Assembly (NCBI GenBank): GCA_001600415.1
Contig: BCJX01000007.1
Location: 900,032 to 964,031, forward strand
Direction of reading: 5' to 3'
Length of the DNA: 64,000 nucleotides
DNA from: Pascua guehoae
Lineage: Eukaryota; Basidiomycota; Tremellomycetes; Trichosporonales; Trichosporonaceae
Shown here in pieces: positions 1 to 10,673 of the stretch; the stretch's first letter is position 1, and each line of letters opens with the position of its first letter. Under the pieces are notes generated by a model that saw only the letters and a list, made by a program, of their open reading frames with translations, had not been told where the DNA came from and made no database searches. Position numbers and translations under genes: made by a program.

Positions 1-2295
1 TCAAGACGTACCGCAAGGCCGTGGGGTGGTCGATTGCCATCTCGTTCACGCTCGTCATGGAGGGTGCGTCCACACTGGCCCTGTGGTGTTGTTGTGATGT
101 GCGCTTGCTGACAATGCAGGCTTCCAGACGTCCCGTAAGAACGCATCATGCAGGCCACACGCTCACACCAGTGCTGTCCAACAATATCGGCCTGCCCATA
201 TTTCGCGAGAAGTATGGCCACTGGGCAGGCGAGACAAAAGGGTACCAGTTGTCAGCTGCGTGGCAGGTGAGTACATACTTTGTGCTGACAGGTTTGCATG
301 GATCCAGCTAACGCCAATGACAGACGGTGCTTGGAATGGGTTCGACTTTTGTACGCACAGCACCACCGCGGCTGAAGTGGATGACTACTGACGTTCCAGG
401 GATGCCTCATGTGAGCGGCCGTCGAGCTTGGGGGCCTCCATGCCTGCAGACAAACTGACCTCCAGCGGCATCTTCATCTCGTCCTACTGCCAGGACCGAT
501 GGGGATACCGCCGTACACTCCAAGGCGGCCTAATTCTCATCACAGCCTTTATCTTTATCGTCTTCTTTGCCCAGAATATTACCATGCTCTTCATCGGCGA
601 GGTGGGTCGCGCTCTCGACCGAACTCGTTGGAACCCGAGAAAGTGCTGACGGTGCTGATTGCTTGCGGATTACCATGGGGAGCGTTCTCGAGCGTGGGTT
701 TGGACGGAAAAGTGTTTGTCATTCCCGCTGACAACCTCAGTCGGCAGTTGCATATGCTAGCGAGGTGACACCGGTCGGCCTCCGCGGCTACTTGACGACG
801 TGAGCAGAGAGGGCCCCTCTCGCAGTTGATTGACCCCAGCTATGTCAATCTCTGCTGGATTATGGGCCAGATGATCGCCTCAGGAGTCGTAACAGGGCTC
901 ACAACCCGTACCGATCAGTGGGCTTATCGAGTAGGTGTTGTGTGCGGTGAATGAAGAGCCATGGTCGGGTCGCGAGACTCACGGTGGCAGGGCCACAATT
1001 GGCATGAACACTGACCCCCCCTCCAGCTCCCTTTCGCACTTCAGTGGATCTGGCCGCTTCCGCTGTTCATCATTATCTCGTTTGCACCCGAAAGCCCCTG
1101 GTTCCTGGTCCGGAAGGGACGTCTGCAGGAAGCCGAGGCATCAGTCAAGCGTCTTGCAACTGCCAACGAAGAGCTGTCACCGCAGGAGACAGTGGCCATG
1201 ATGGTAAGCTCTAGACTCTCTGACCATGTCACAACTTACACAGCACTTCAGGTACGCACAAACCAGCACGAAATGGACTCGTTTGAGCAGGTCTCGTGGA
1301 TGGTGAGTAACCACCGCTTCAATTGACGCCAACGCCCAGGAATGCTTCAAGGGATCCAACCGCCGCCGCACCGAGATTGTCTGCATGGCTTGGGCGTCGA
1401 CCGTGCTTGCTGGGTCGTCGTTTGCAAACCACCCCATCTACTTTTTCGAACAGGGTATGTGTCCTCGTGCCTCACTAGCCATGCTGACTTTGCAGCTGGC
1501 CTGTCGACCTCTGCGTCGTTCCAGGTCAACCTCGGCATGCGCGGCCTCGCCTTTGTCGGGACTGTGCTCTCCTGGGTCGCAATGACGGTTCGTGACCCAC
1601 CTCCCCTGCGATCAACAGAGTAATCTGACAAGGCAGTACTTTGGTCGCCGCACAATGTTTCTCTGTGGCCTCGCCGTCGATGCCCTCTGGTATGCTACCC
1701 TCGTGCGCCACCCCGCTGACCCTCCCCACAGCCTCCTGCTCGTCGGCGCCCTCTCTTTCCCAGGTGACCACCACTCGGGCCCTGCCTGGGGTGAGGCAGC
1801 CTTGATCATGGTCTGGGTATTTGTGTGGGATCTCTCTGTTACAGTGAGTTTGCGCTTGTGCAGCATAGCATAAACTAACCCCCAGGTCACGGCGTATGCC
1901 ATCGTGGGCGAGATGTCATCGACACGGCTGCGTGCGCGTTCCGTCGGCCTCGCCCGAAGTACGTCTCGCATCCCCTCTATTTGACCAAAACTGACCTGCA
2001 GACTTATACAATGTCGCCGGCCTCATATCGGGCGTCCTCAACACGTACATGATCAACTCGACGGGGTGGGACTGGCGCGGCCGCGCCGGTTTCTTCTGGG
2101 TAAGCTTTACAATGCCTTGATAACAGCTGACATCGATACCAGTTTGGTACTGCCATGTTCGCGTTCATCTGGGCCTTCTTCCGCCTCCCAGAGTCCAAGG
2201 GACGCAGTTACCGTGAACTCGATATCCTCTTCGAGCGGGGTGTGCCCGCGCGCAAGTTTAAGACCACAGTGGTTGAGGAGACGGACGAATCGTAG
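1..2295 (+). CDS. MFS alpha-glucoside/maltose-type sugar permease, 5' end missing
   Basis: A sugar:proton symporter of the plasma membrane, of the fungal alpha-glucoside permease type. Joining exons across short introns gives a continuous protein: [14 protein letters not shown] at the N-terminus, then [50 protein letters not shown] (motif A region), [19 protein letters not shown], the loop motif [12 protein letters not shown], and near the C-terminus [19 protein letters not shown], which is diagnostic of the maltose/alpha-glucoside branch. The stop is TAG at 2293-2295. More than ten introns, most of about 45-90 nt, interrupt it; the exon joins I checked near the 5' end keep frame (for example 64-119 and 135-171), so I read it as intact rather than a pseudogene. 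The start codon lies left of the window. Substrate is inferred from family only; other disaccharides or glucose are possible. Confidence 0.85.
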
Positions 2296-2961
2296 CCGGA
2301 TAACGGTGGCGGTGGCCGTGCTGTGGAAAACTGGACGTGGGGGCTGTTGGCGATTCAGTACTGTACAGGAAAAAGGAGGATTATTTAAAATGTAGGGCGA
2401 TGAGGAAGAAATGGGAATGCGACAAGAGTGCCAGATGGGACACGGCCACCCCTGTTCACGCTGTGGATCTATCTACATGTGGTCGGCGTGCCACAAGGTT
2501 GCACCTCCCTGTCGCTCTCTCCTGGAGGCTATTCCCAGATTCCTTCCTTTTTACACGTGCCCTCGAGCCCTATCAGCTTCTGCAGAGCTCATCTAATTTT
2601 CCTTTCCCCCCATTTAGGCAGTAGGCGATGACGCAGCCTTGACCAATTCGCTCTGGCCGCGGCCGACACGCAGAGCAGCGACAGGAGCTCTTTTTCAAAT
2701 GGGTTTAATGAGCAAAACCGGACCGGACAGTCGCCTGCGCCTCCTAAACTCAGAAACGGAGCCAGCTGGTATTCACTTTCGTCGCCGTTGGGCTGTCGTT
2801 CTCCCCACCTTCTGGGTTTGAACCGCAACAATGTGCACTGCACACACGCCGAGGCTTGACAATGTTGCATAATTTACAAAATGTTTGCTTGGTTTACGTT
2901 GGACAGCCTAGCGTTTGTCTCCAAACGCAGATCCCTGGTTCTGATTCTTGTTCTGATTGTT
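2296..2961. other. Convergent intergenic region
   Basis: This is the shared 3' region of two converging permease genes. I see no convincing coding exon, RNA gene or repeat in it. Confidence 0.6.
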
Positions 2962-4946
2962 CTACTTGGAGTTGTCGGCACACGACCAAGGAGTCGAGGT
3001 CTTACCACTCGCAATGTGGCTTTGAATCTCGACGATACTCGAGTATGTGCCTCCGACCATGAGGAAGATGGAAATGGCAATCATGGCGCCGTTGTAGGCG
3101 TGGATGAGGTATGACTTCCAGGTCATGGGCCACTTCTGGTGGCGGAACTCCCAGATGTACATGATACCCTCAAACGTCCTGTGTCTGTCAGCCTTGATCA
3201 AGTAGCATGGGGGAAGGGGACCGAAACTCACATGCATAGGGGACAGGCGAGGAGAGCACCGACGAGGGAGATGAGGTCGCCAAAGATGGGAATCGACTCG
3301 GCGACAATAAAGCTGAAGGTGCAGTTGACGACCACACAGGTTCTGAATGTTAGCTCAAGTAGGCAAGGTACAGCTTGGTCAAACTTACCCCCAGACCGCG
3401 CGATGAGTGATGGTGTTTTTGGTCAGGTGTTTGCTGTTGCGCAGGATGCGTACAAACACTGTACAGTAAGCACTATGTCATTCTTAGCCACGTTTTACTC
3501 ACCATACTTGGCCGGCAAGTGGGTGTTGAAGACGGTTCCGACAATGAGACCGGGGAGGGCGAGGCCATAGCAGACCTTCTTCATAAGGACACCGGCCGAG
3601 CCGAGGGCAGGAGATGCGACATCGTCCCCACAAAAGTGGTACACAATGCTGCCGATGACAATGTATACGACGGTAATGAGGAACTGGCACGTGTACATGG
3701 ACCAGAAGTACTTTTTCGGCTCCTTCATCTCGGCGGCGACGTTCATCTGTACGTCAGCAAAACTTCTTTTTCTTTTCCACAGCCACCCAACACATGAAAT
3801 AGACTCACAAAGTTTGTGGTGCCAGCGTAAGAAAAGACCACAGTCGCGACGGCGGTCATGCCCTCGGCAAATGTGGGGCTGCCAAACGCCTTGACGTTGG
3901 GGCTCCATGGGCCAGTCTGGGGCGCAGCTGCAGGGCGGTCCTGCACGCCGACGGCAGCTGCGAGGGTGACGATGGATGCCATGATGGCAATGAGGCCGAC
4001 CCAGCCCATCCACGAGAGCTTTTCCAGCGTCTGGATGCACGAGATGGCAATGTTGATGACGGCGGCGACGAGGACAAATACCACTGTGCACGTCCCGTGG
4101 TCGGTGATGGCGTTGAACGCGGTCGAGATACCGACGAGGCCAGCTCCAGCGCCGAACGTCAGGAAAATCTGGTTTATCAGCTCGTGTGCAGTAGGTTGGC
4201 AGGCAAACAGGCCAAGGCGGGTGTGAGGGTGCCGAACAGTGTGGATCCATTGGGAAGCAATGGCATTCTACCCAAAAAGGGCACACGCGCCCACGTAACG
4301 CTTCGACTGTGACCGCCACTCACATAGTACGCAGCACCCATAATCTCGCGGCCGATGGGACCCCACATGATGAATCCAGCACTAGTTGTTAGCCCATGGT
4401 CTGTCGCACGCACTCACTCGGCCAGACTGTACGCCTCGGGGTGGTTGATCTTGAAGAGGCCAATAACATAGTCGGACCCTGTGATGATTAGGAAAGGAGC
4501 TTCCCCAGGGGAAGTAAAAGTGGGAAACTCACATGTGAGAAAGCCAGCGCCGCCGACAATGACTAGAAGACCGGGGACAAAGCCAAGACTGCTGAGCACG
4601 AATGGCTGGGGATAGTCAGCATTGCTGAAACCAGGCCTTGGGGTCTTGTGATTATTCGAAAAAGCTGATTACTCACAATGGCAAGGACACCGAGACCGAC
4701 TTGAATCTTCATTAAAATGACGGAAGCGCGAATCCTGCAGTAGTGCGTCAGCGCCACGCCTTCTCCCAACCGCCGCGGGGCTTGATTCCAAACGCACCAT
4801 CCCAAACCGCGATAGTTTGGCCCTCCACCTTCAATGTCGCCCCACACATCGTGGGGCCGGTCGTCGATGGCGACGACCTCGGCTTTTGTGTCGAGCTCGA
4901 CGTGATCGGCCGAATACTTTTTGTCGGCATCAGGGTAGGAAACCAT
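2962..4946 (-). CDS. Mtr-like neutral amino-acid permease (AAAP family)
   Basis: An amino-acid:proton symporter of the Aa_trans/AAAP family, closest in my reading to the Neurospora Mtr (N system) permeases. The start ATG at 4944-4946 gives MVSYPDADKKYSADHVELD, followed by the family's pre-membrane motif GDIEGGGPNYRGLGW, then MKIQVGLGVLAI (first membrane helix). Further exons encode LGFVPGLLVIVG, SDYVIGLFKINHPEAYSLAE, GVQDRPAAAPQTGPW, FAEGMTAVATVVFSYAGTTNF, VYHFCGDDVASPALGSAG and YGLALPGLIVGTVFNTHLPAK. The last exon (ATWKSY-like region, MTWKSYLIHAYNGAMIAISI) ends at a stop at 2962-2964. At least seven short introns, with lariat-type CTGAC/CTCAC signals. About ten or eleven membrane segments are expected. 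Complete by inspection. The substrate range cannot be read from sequence. Confidence 0.85.
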
Positions 4947-6702
4947 TTTCGTTGGCGGGGAGTTTCGGGGGTCGCAGCTGAGGGGGTGAGGTGCAAATGT
5001 GACGGGGGCACCACGGGGAGAGTGCTTGATGTCACCTCTGTTTCGAGCGTTTGTATTCTTATGTATTCTGCTCGCTTTCCAGAAATACATTGACTTTTTT
5101 TTCACCAGTGCCGCCCCGTCGTTCTTGCCGCCATACCGCGTTCGCGTTCGCCGCGCCACACGCCGCCACGCCACGCCGCCACACCCGCCACACCTCCCCA
5201 AATTGCTTGCTGGGGGATTCCTGCCTTCTCATTGGCCCAGTGGCCGATGCTTGCCGGTGGTAGTTCCTTTAGTTCCTTGCCGAACCCAGATGGACAGTTT
5301 ATCCATCATATCATCATCCTTTTCGCTGGATGCGTATTCCATTCCCAAACCTCGTGCCACGCCTGCGGCCAGTGGCGGCGATCCCGCGGGCTAGCCGCGC
5401 GTCCGCGGCGGGGTCGCCAGATTACCCCNCCCCCACAAGCGACAACCCATCGGGACCGCCCGAGCACTTCTAATTCGGTCACTGCATATCTTAGCGTGTC
5501 ACCGTGCATGTCACTGTGGATCTCTGTGCGGGGCCGAACGGGCGCTCGGTCCCCCCGCAGAGATCTGTGTTTCCAGTCGTGTGCCTGGAGTGCTGATACG
5601 GATACGTGCCCGGTGCCTGTGATACTGTCGGAGGCGCGGCAGTCACCTCTGGATGATGAGCTGACATAGCCTAGTTAGCGGCCACTGTTGGGTGATTGAG
5701 CAGAACACATTCACTTTCCGAGTCGGTGTGCATCTCCGAGTGGTTTGTGGATATACTTGAACCAGCTGTCACTGCTGCACCTGCTGGCCTCACGGCTTGC
5801 GATTCATGAGGTTTAGTACAATGCTTCCTAATCGTGGAGTCGGGGTAGGTGTTGCTTAAGGCTGAGCAACATACAGGTGCGTTCGGAAAGCCGACAGACT
5901 GCTACGCGCTCGAGCCTCACTGGGGCAGTCTCACGACTGTCCGAGCACACCTGTAGTAGGTCGTCGCACCACACTGGGTACACTTGGCACCTTTCTGTCC
6001 GTGAGATGCGGGATAAATATGATAACGTCACCAGCGTGCGCCCCGCAAGGTTGCCTGCCGAGACAGGGCTCGCAGGGCAGGTGTCTGTCGGGAGAAAGCG
6101 GACAAGATCGATGGTGGCATTGCCCACCATAATATTGCGCTTCGAGGGTGTCGGACCAGAGAATCAGACGATAGATCGTTTGACGGTAGTAGCTAGCACC
6201 AGTTACTCGTCAAGATCTGTAGTCTTAGTGCGGGGGCACCAAGCTTTGGCATGATGGGAATGCCGAACCTGCAGCAGTAGCAGTTGGTGGGAAGGTGGAC
6301 GGGGGTAGACGGGCATGTAGTAGTGCTCGTTCGGACTTCGGTGTCTTGCAACGTTTGGGGAGTTGTGGCGTGTGGATCGCCTCAACGGGAAAAACTCAAT
6401 GGGAAGACCTCAATGGGAAGATTTCAGTGGGTAGCGGTGTTCAACCGCCCGCTTTATTCCTCGAGATTGAGCAAGATGGAGGAAATTGGAACGGTGGGAA
6501 GGGTAATGATTCGCCAAAGCCAAAGCCCCTCCCTGCCCCCCTCATCATTTCCGGCCCAGAGGGCTTCAACAGTTTGAGTAGTTGGTCTGTCACACCCTGT
6601 CATACAATAGATGCCATGCTCGAACTCTATCTACAGTAGACCACTTGTCCACGGGCTTTGATGGGTTTTGATCTCCAACAACCCCCGATATCTCGCACCA
6701 CT
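4947..6702. other. Intergenic region with one N
   Basis: Upstream region of the amino-acid permease and downstream region of the GH105 gene. It holds one undetermined base at about 5429 and a short direct duplication of CAATGGGAAGA at about 6397-6420. I find no believable exon. Confidence 0.55.
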
Positions 6703-8059
6703 CTACTTGTTCTCCTGAATACGCTCCCACTCGACGAGAGCGAGCATGGCCAGCGCCTGGCCATATGGCATGGAAGTGATAGGAATGTCCTTGTAGAACT
6801 GGAGGTTGGGGCCCATGCCTGTCCCAAACGAAGTCTGCGTGACTTCGCCATCTGCGTCGATGCAGCCAATGACGGCAGCGAGTGCACGGTCTGCGCACTG
6901 GCGGTAGTGGTCGCCCTGGATGAGACCCTGGCGGAGGGCCATGTAGATGCCCGCGGCAAATCCGGCGCTGGCGGACGACTCGACATAGCTGCTAGGGTCG
7001 ACGATGAGGGTGTGCCACAGCCCGCCCTGGGACTGGGTCTTGACGAGCGTGTCGATCTGGCGGCGCACTGTGGACACGAGGAAGGCGCGGACGGGGTCGT
7101 CGAGGGGTAGGTGCTCCTCGCCCAGGATCTCGAGCAGGATCGGGATCGAGACTGTGATCCAGCAGTTGCCGCGCGCCCACAGCGCATTGGCAAAGTTGTT
7201 GCCGCCGTCCTCGGTAAACTGCCATCCGTGGTACCACAGCCCCGAAGGCGTGTCGACGAGGTATTGCGCGTGCAGGAGGAACTGGTACTTGGCCTCGGCA
7301 ATGTAGTCGGCGCGCCCGAGCAGGACGCCAATCTTGGCCAGCGGGATGGCAGTCATCATCAACGTGTCGTCCCACAGGTTGTTCTCGTGCATGGCCGCGT
7401 ACGTCACTGTTTCAGTTAGTCTTTGAGACTGGCGGCAGAGGATCCAAATCGCATGGGAAGACTGCTCGTGTTGAGCAAAACTCACTGTGCTGGAACCCCC
7501 GTTCCTTTGTCCTCGGCAGGTCATTCATGATCCACTCGGCCCAGTCCTTGCACCACGTCAACCACCGCTCGTCCTTGACCTTGTCGTCGGCGATGAGCGC
7601 CGACAGCGCGTAGAACGGCGACATGGTGTTGATGTTCTTGGGCGCGCCGACGTTGGAGATCTTGTACTGCGACTCAAACCAGTCCATGACCGTCTTGGTC
7701 GAGTACGCCGCCGCGTCGGCGGGCGCAATGGCCTGGTGCTGGCGAGTGTCAGTATCTGCAGGGCATGGTGGTAGCTGCGAGGCTGGGGAAATGGGGCCGT
7801 TGCAGACGTACGTGGTAGAGTGCTGTCAGGGCAATGCCGTGCGTCCATTCCCATCCCTGCCAGCCCTTGGTGTCAATGACCGTTCCATCGTCCACTGTTC
7901 TCGTCAGCTAGATGGTCTAGACTCCTCCATTACAGTGTACTCACGGCGCAACAGGAACTCGCCCGTCTCGTCGACAATGTTGACAAGCCCGTCGGTCATG
8001 AGGCGGATCAGCTCCTCGGCACGCGAGGGAGTGAGCGACAGTGTGGGTGCGGTTGTCAT
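6703..8059 (-). CDS. GH105 unsaturated rhamnogalacturonyl hydrolase
   Basis: Predicted to remove the unsaturated galacturonyl residue from the non-reducing end of rhamnogalacturonan oligosaccharides left by pectin lyases. Start ATG at 8057-8059 (MTTAPTLSLTPSRAEELIR). Exons join through KGWQGWEWTHGIALTALYH, STKTVMDWFESQYKISN and NNLWDDTLMMTAIPLAK to a stop at 6703-6705; the protein ends ALVEWERIQENK. The (alpha/alpha)6-barrel pattern fits GH88/GH105, and WDD in NLWDDTLMM sits where YteR-type enzymes carry the catalytic Asp. WYHGW and NNFANALWARGNCW are further family motifs. There is no signal peptide, so it should act on imported oligosaccharides in the cytosol. Four short introns or so. It lies about 4.4 kb from the sugar permease, with the amino-acid permease between them. 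Confidence 0.88.
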
Positions 8060-8624
8060 TATGGCTTTCTGGGTTTCGACGTGGAGGAGAGTATGGAGAG
8101 TATTAAGCAGGAGAAGGGGATTCTGCTGTAGATGGTCTGGATGTTAAGAACAGTCTCAGTCTCGGCGTACAGGTGGATGTTGCACGACGCGCAAAGTGAC
8201 CACCAAGGTCATCATGGCACATGAATTGTTGCTGGCCGGCCGGCCCTCCCGGCCCGGTCCGCTCGGTACATTATTGTCCCGGCACAGCATCACTCCATGA
8301 ACCGGGGTCGACATTCCCATTAGCCTCCATCTTGCCAGCCATTCCACGGAACAATGGCAGTCCATGCTGCGCAGGGGGCCCGGCGGCCGAACTAGGGCAG
8401 CATGGCAAGGACCAGAGTGCGGCCATATTTCTGTTTCGACTGGCAACACCTAGGTGCAAGGCATGGCTCTGTGTACTGCATCACCTCCCAGAGCATCACC
8501 TCCCAGAACAAATAACCATCCACATTTTGCATAGAATACAAAAACGCATTCATTGTCGATTGTCTCCTTCGAAAGCTACATGTGTTGAACAAGGCGTACT
8601 CGAAGGCTACATGTGTTGGCCTGA
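8060..8624. other. Intergenic region with short direct repeats
   Basis: Promoter side of the GH105 gene. Two short direct repeats occur: CATCACCTCCCAGA about 8480-8505 and GCTACATGTGTTG about 8574-8613. Nothing looks coding. Confidence 0.5.
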
Positions 8625-10673
8625 CTAGTACGCGGGGTCGTAGAAGAAGGTGACCATGGCGATCATGATGTAGGTCATCATGAGGACAAAGCCCTGGAGC
8701 CAGTTGGTACGGTTCGAGCCGCCCAGGGCAAAGTTGACGAGGATGACGGCGATGACGAGACAGATGGTCTCAAACGTGTCAAAGAGGAGGCTGAGGGGCT
8801 GCCCGATGATCCAAGCGATCAGGACCAGGAGGGGCAGGAGACAGAGCGAGACCTGGACACTTGAGCCGACCGCAATGGATAGCGACAGGTTGAGTCGGTC
8901 CTTGAGCGAGACGGTGACGGCCGTGATATGCTCGACAGCGTTGGAGGCCAGGGGAAGAACGATAAGACCGATAAACTCGCGCGATACAGTGGTTCGCTCC
9001 GTCAGGCCGTCGATGGAGTGGACCAGACATTCAGCAGTGAGACCGGCGAGGCCTGTGAAGACAGCCAGGGAGCCCATGGCAAACCACATGCGGGCGCGAG
9101 GAGGGTGGTGGACGACAGTCTGGCGCTCGTAACCACGCTCGACGTCGCGCTCGGTGATGATGGCGGCAGTGTTGGGCTTTTCACGCCAGCGGACTTCCGA
9201 ATCGGCCGATACGGGCACGCAATGGCCGCGCGAGTGCGAGTGCGAGGAGCTACGCGATAACGTGATGGCTGCGGGGCCGAGGTCGAGATGCGACGAAGTA
9301 CGACGAGGAACGTTTTCATTGTTGCCGTCGACGTTGATGGCAGCGGCTTGGGCTACACTGTCCATGGTCGCGGGCGACCTGGCCGATTCCTCCCACGTGT
9401 CACGGCTTGTGACGGTGCGGAGCGATGGAACCCACTGCGGCTTGGGGAAGACACGCTTGTTGGTGGGGTTCGGGAGGCCAGTGTGTACTTCATGCGTAGC
9501 CTTGAATAGGTAGGCGTGGGCTGCATGTTAGCGAATGGTTGTGGTGGTGGCCAAGTGCCATATTGTTAAAAACTCACTCCACAACTGGAAACAGAGGAAC
9601 ATGCCGTAAACTGCGAGGAGCATGATGGACAGACCACGGCTCATGGAGAGTATGGTCTTCATTTCCTCTGGGTTTAACTCGGCGCTCGATCCACGGTTTG
9701 TGCCCAACGACTGGCCGGTACGTGTGCTGGGGAACGCGAGGTGGAATGCCTCGGGCAGGAGTACAGCCGCTATCGAGATGCCAAGAAGCGAAATGTGTGT
9801 CTGGGCACCGACAGTGGCGTACAGCTGCTCGTGAAAGCGAAGACCACCTGCAAAGTACGACATGCCAAGCACAAGAAGGACTGTGTGTGTTAGTGTGTGT
9901 GGCAGGAGGCGTCATGTGAGGGCTGCGTGGGAGTCCAACACTCACCGTTACTAAGGATACTGCCTGCCATCGAGGCCTGGACAATATCCAAGTCGCCCTT
10001 GACGAGGGCAAGGATGGCGACCAGAAGTTCGACGGCGTTACCAAACGAGGCGTTCAGAAGACCGCCCCATGCATCACCGACGCGAATGGCGAGTTCCTCG
10101 GTACTGAAGGGTCAGCTGCAACTCATTGAATTTGCCACCCAAAAGTGCCAACGATGGTGGTGAGGTGGGGTCACGTGCCACGTCATGGCGCGCACAGGAC
10201 GACTCACGCGAAACCGATACCGCCGGCAAGCGGCATGACTCCAATCACACTGGTCACAAAGATGGCGATGGGGCTCTGGTGCGTAAAGTGTAGCGCCCAG
10301 GTGACTGGGAGAATGACGGGGATGATGACGAGGATGGGAACGGCGCGGATCATGTTCTGCGATAGGGGGTTAGCATATAGCCTCGGCTGGAGGTGGGCGG
10401 CGTGCAGCCAGCTCGCTCTTCAGTACTCACAATGAAGCTGCGCATGTAGGTGGGCTCGACCCAGTCATCATTGCCGTCGTCACTGCCTTCAGTTACGGTG
10501 CTGGGGCTGGTGTGGGTGCCGTTGCCGCTGTCCGTGGGAGGAGTTGGCGCGGGGAGTGAAGTGGTGCCAGCGGCGCGAGGCATGGCTGGCGTGGGGTGTT
10601 GATCAGAGAAGCCATGGTTGTAGCTTCGTATATCGGGCTCGTCGGTATCGGGGAGAGCGACAGGTATGACCAT
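8625..10673 (-). CDS. Vacuolar Ca2+/H+ exchanger (CAX/VCX1 family)
   Basis: A cation/proton antiporter expected in the vacuolar membrane, loading Ca2+ into the vacuole. Start ATG at 10671-10673 ([21 protein letters not shown]), a polar N-tail rich in Ser/Pro/Thr, then the first membrane block. The two CAX alpha-repeats are visible: [20 protein letters not shown] (c-1) and [20 protein letters not shown] with [16 protein letters not shown] (c-2), each with the expected Asn and Glu. Between the halves lies a long hydrophilic loop (roughly [14 protein letters not shown] to [14 protein letters not shown]), rich in Ser/His, probably regulatory. The C-terminus is [10 protein letters not shown], stop at 8625-8627. 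About four short introns. Complete as far as I can see; which paralogue it is cannot be decided here. Confidence 0.92.

Noticed and set aside
340..780. In-frame stops in the sugar permease suggesting a pseudogene
   Set aside because: They fall inside segments with clear donor, branch and acceptor signals; removing them restores the conserved family sequence.
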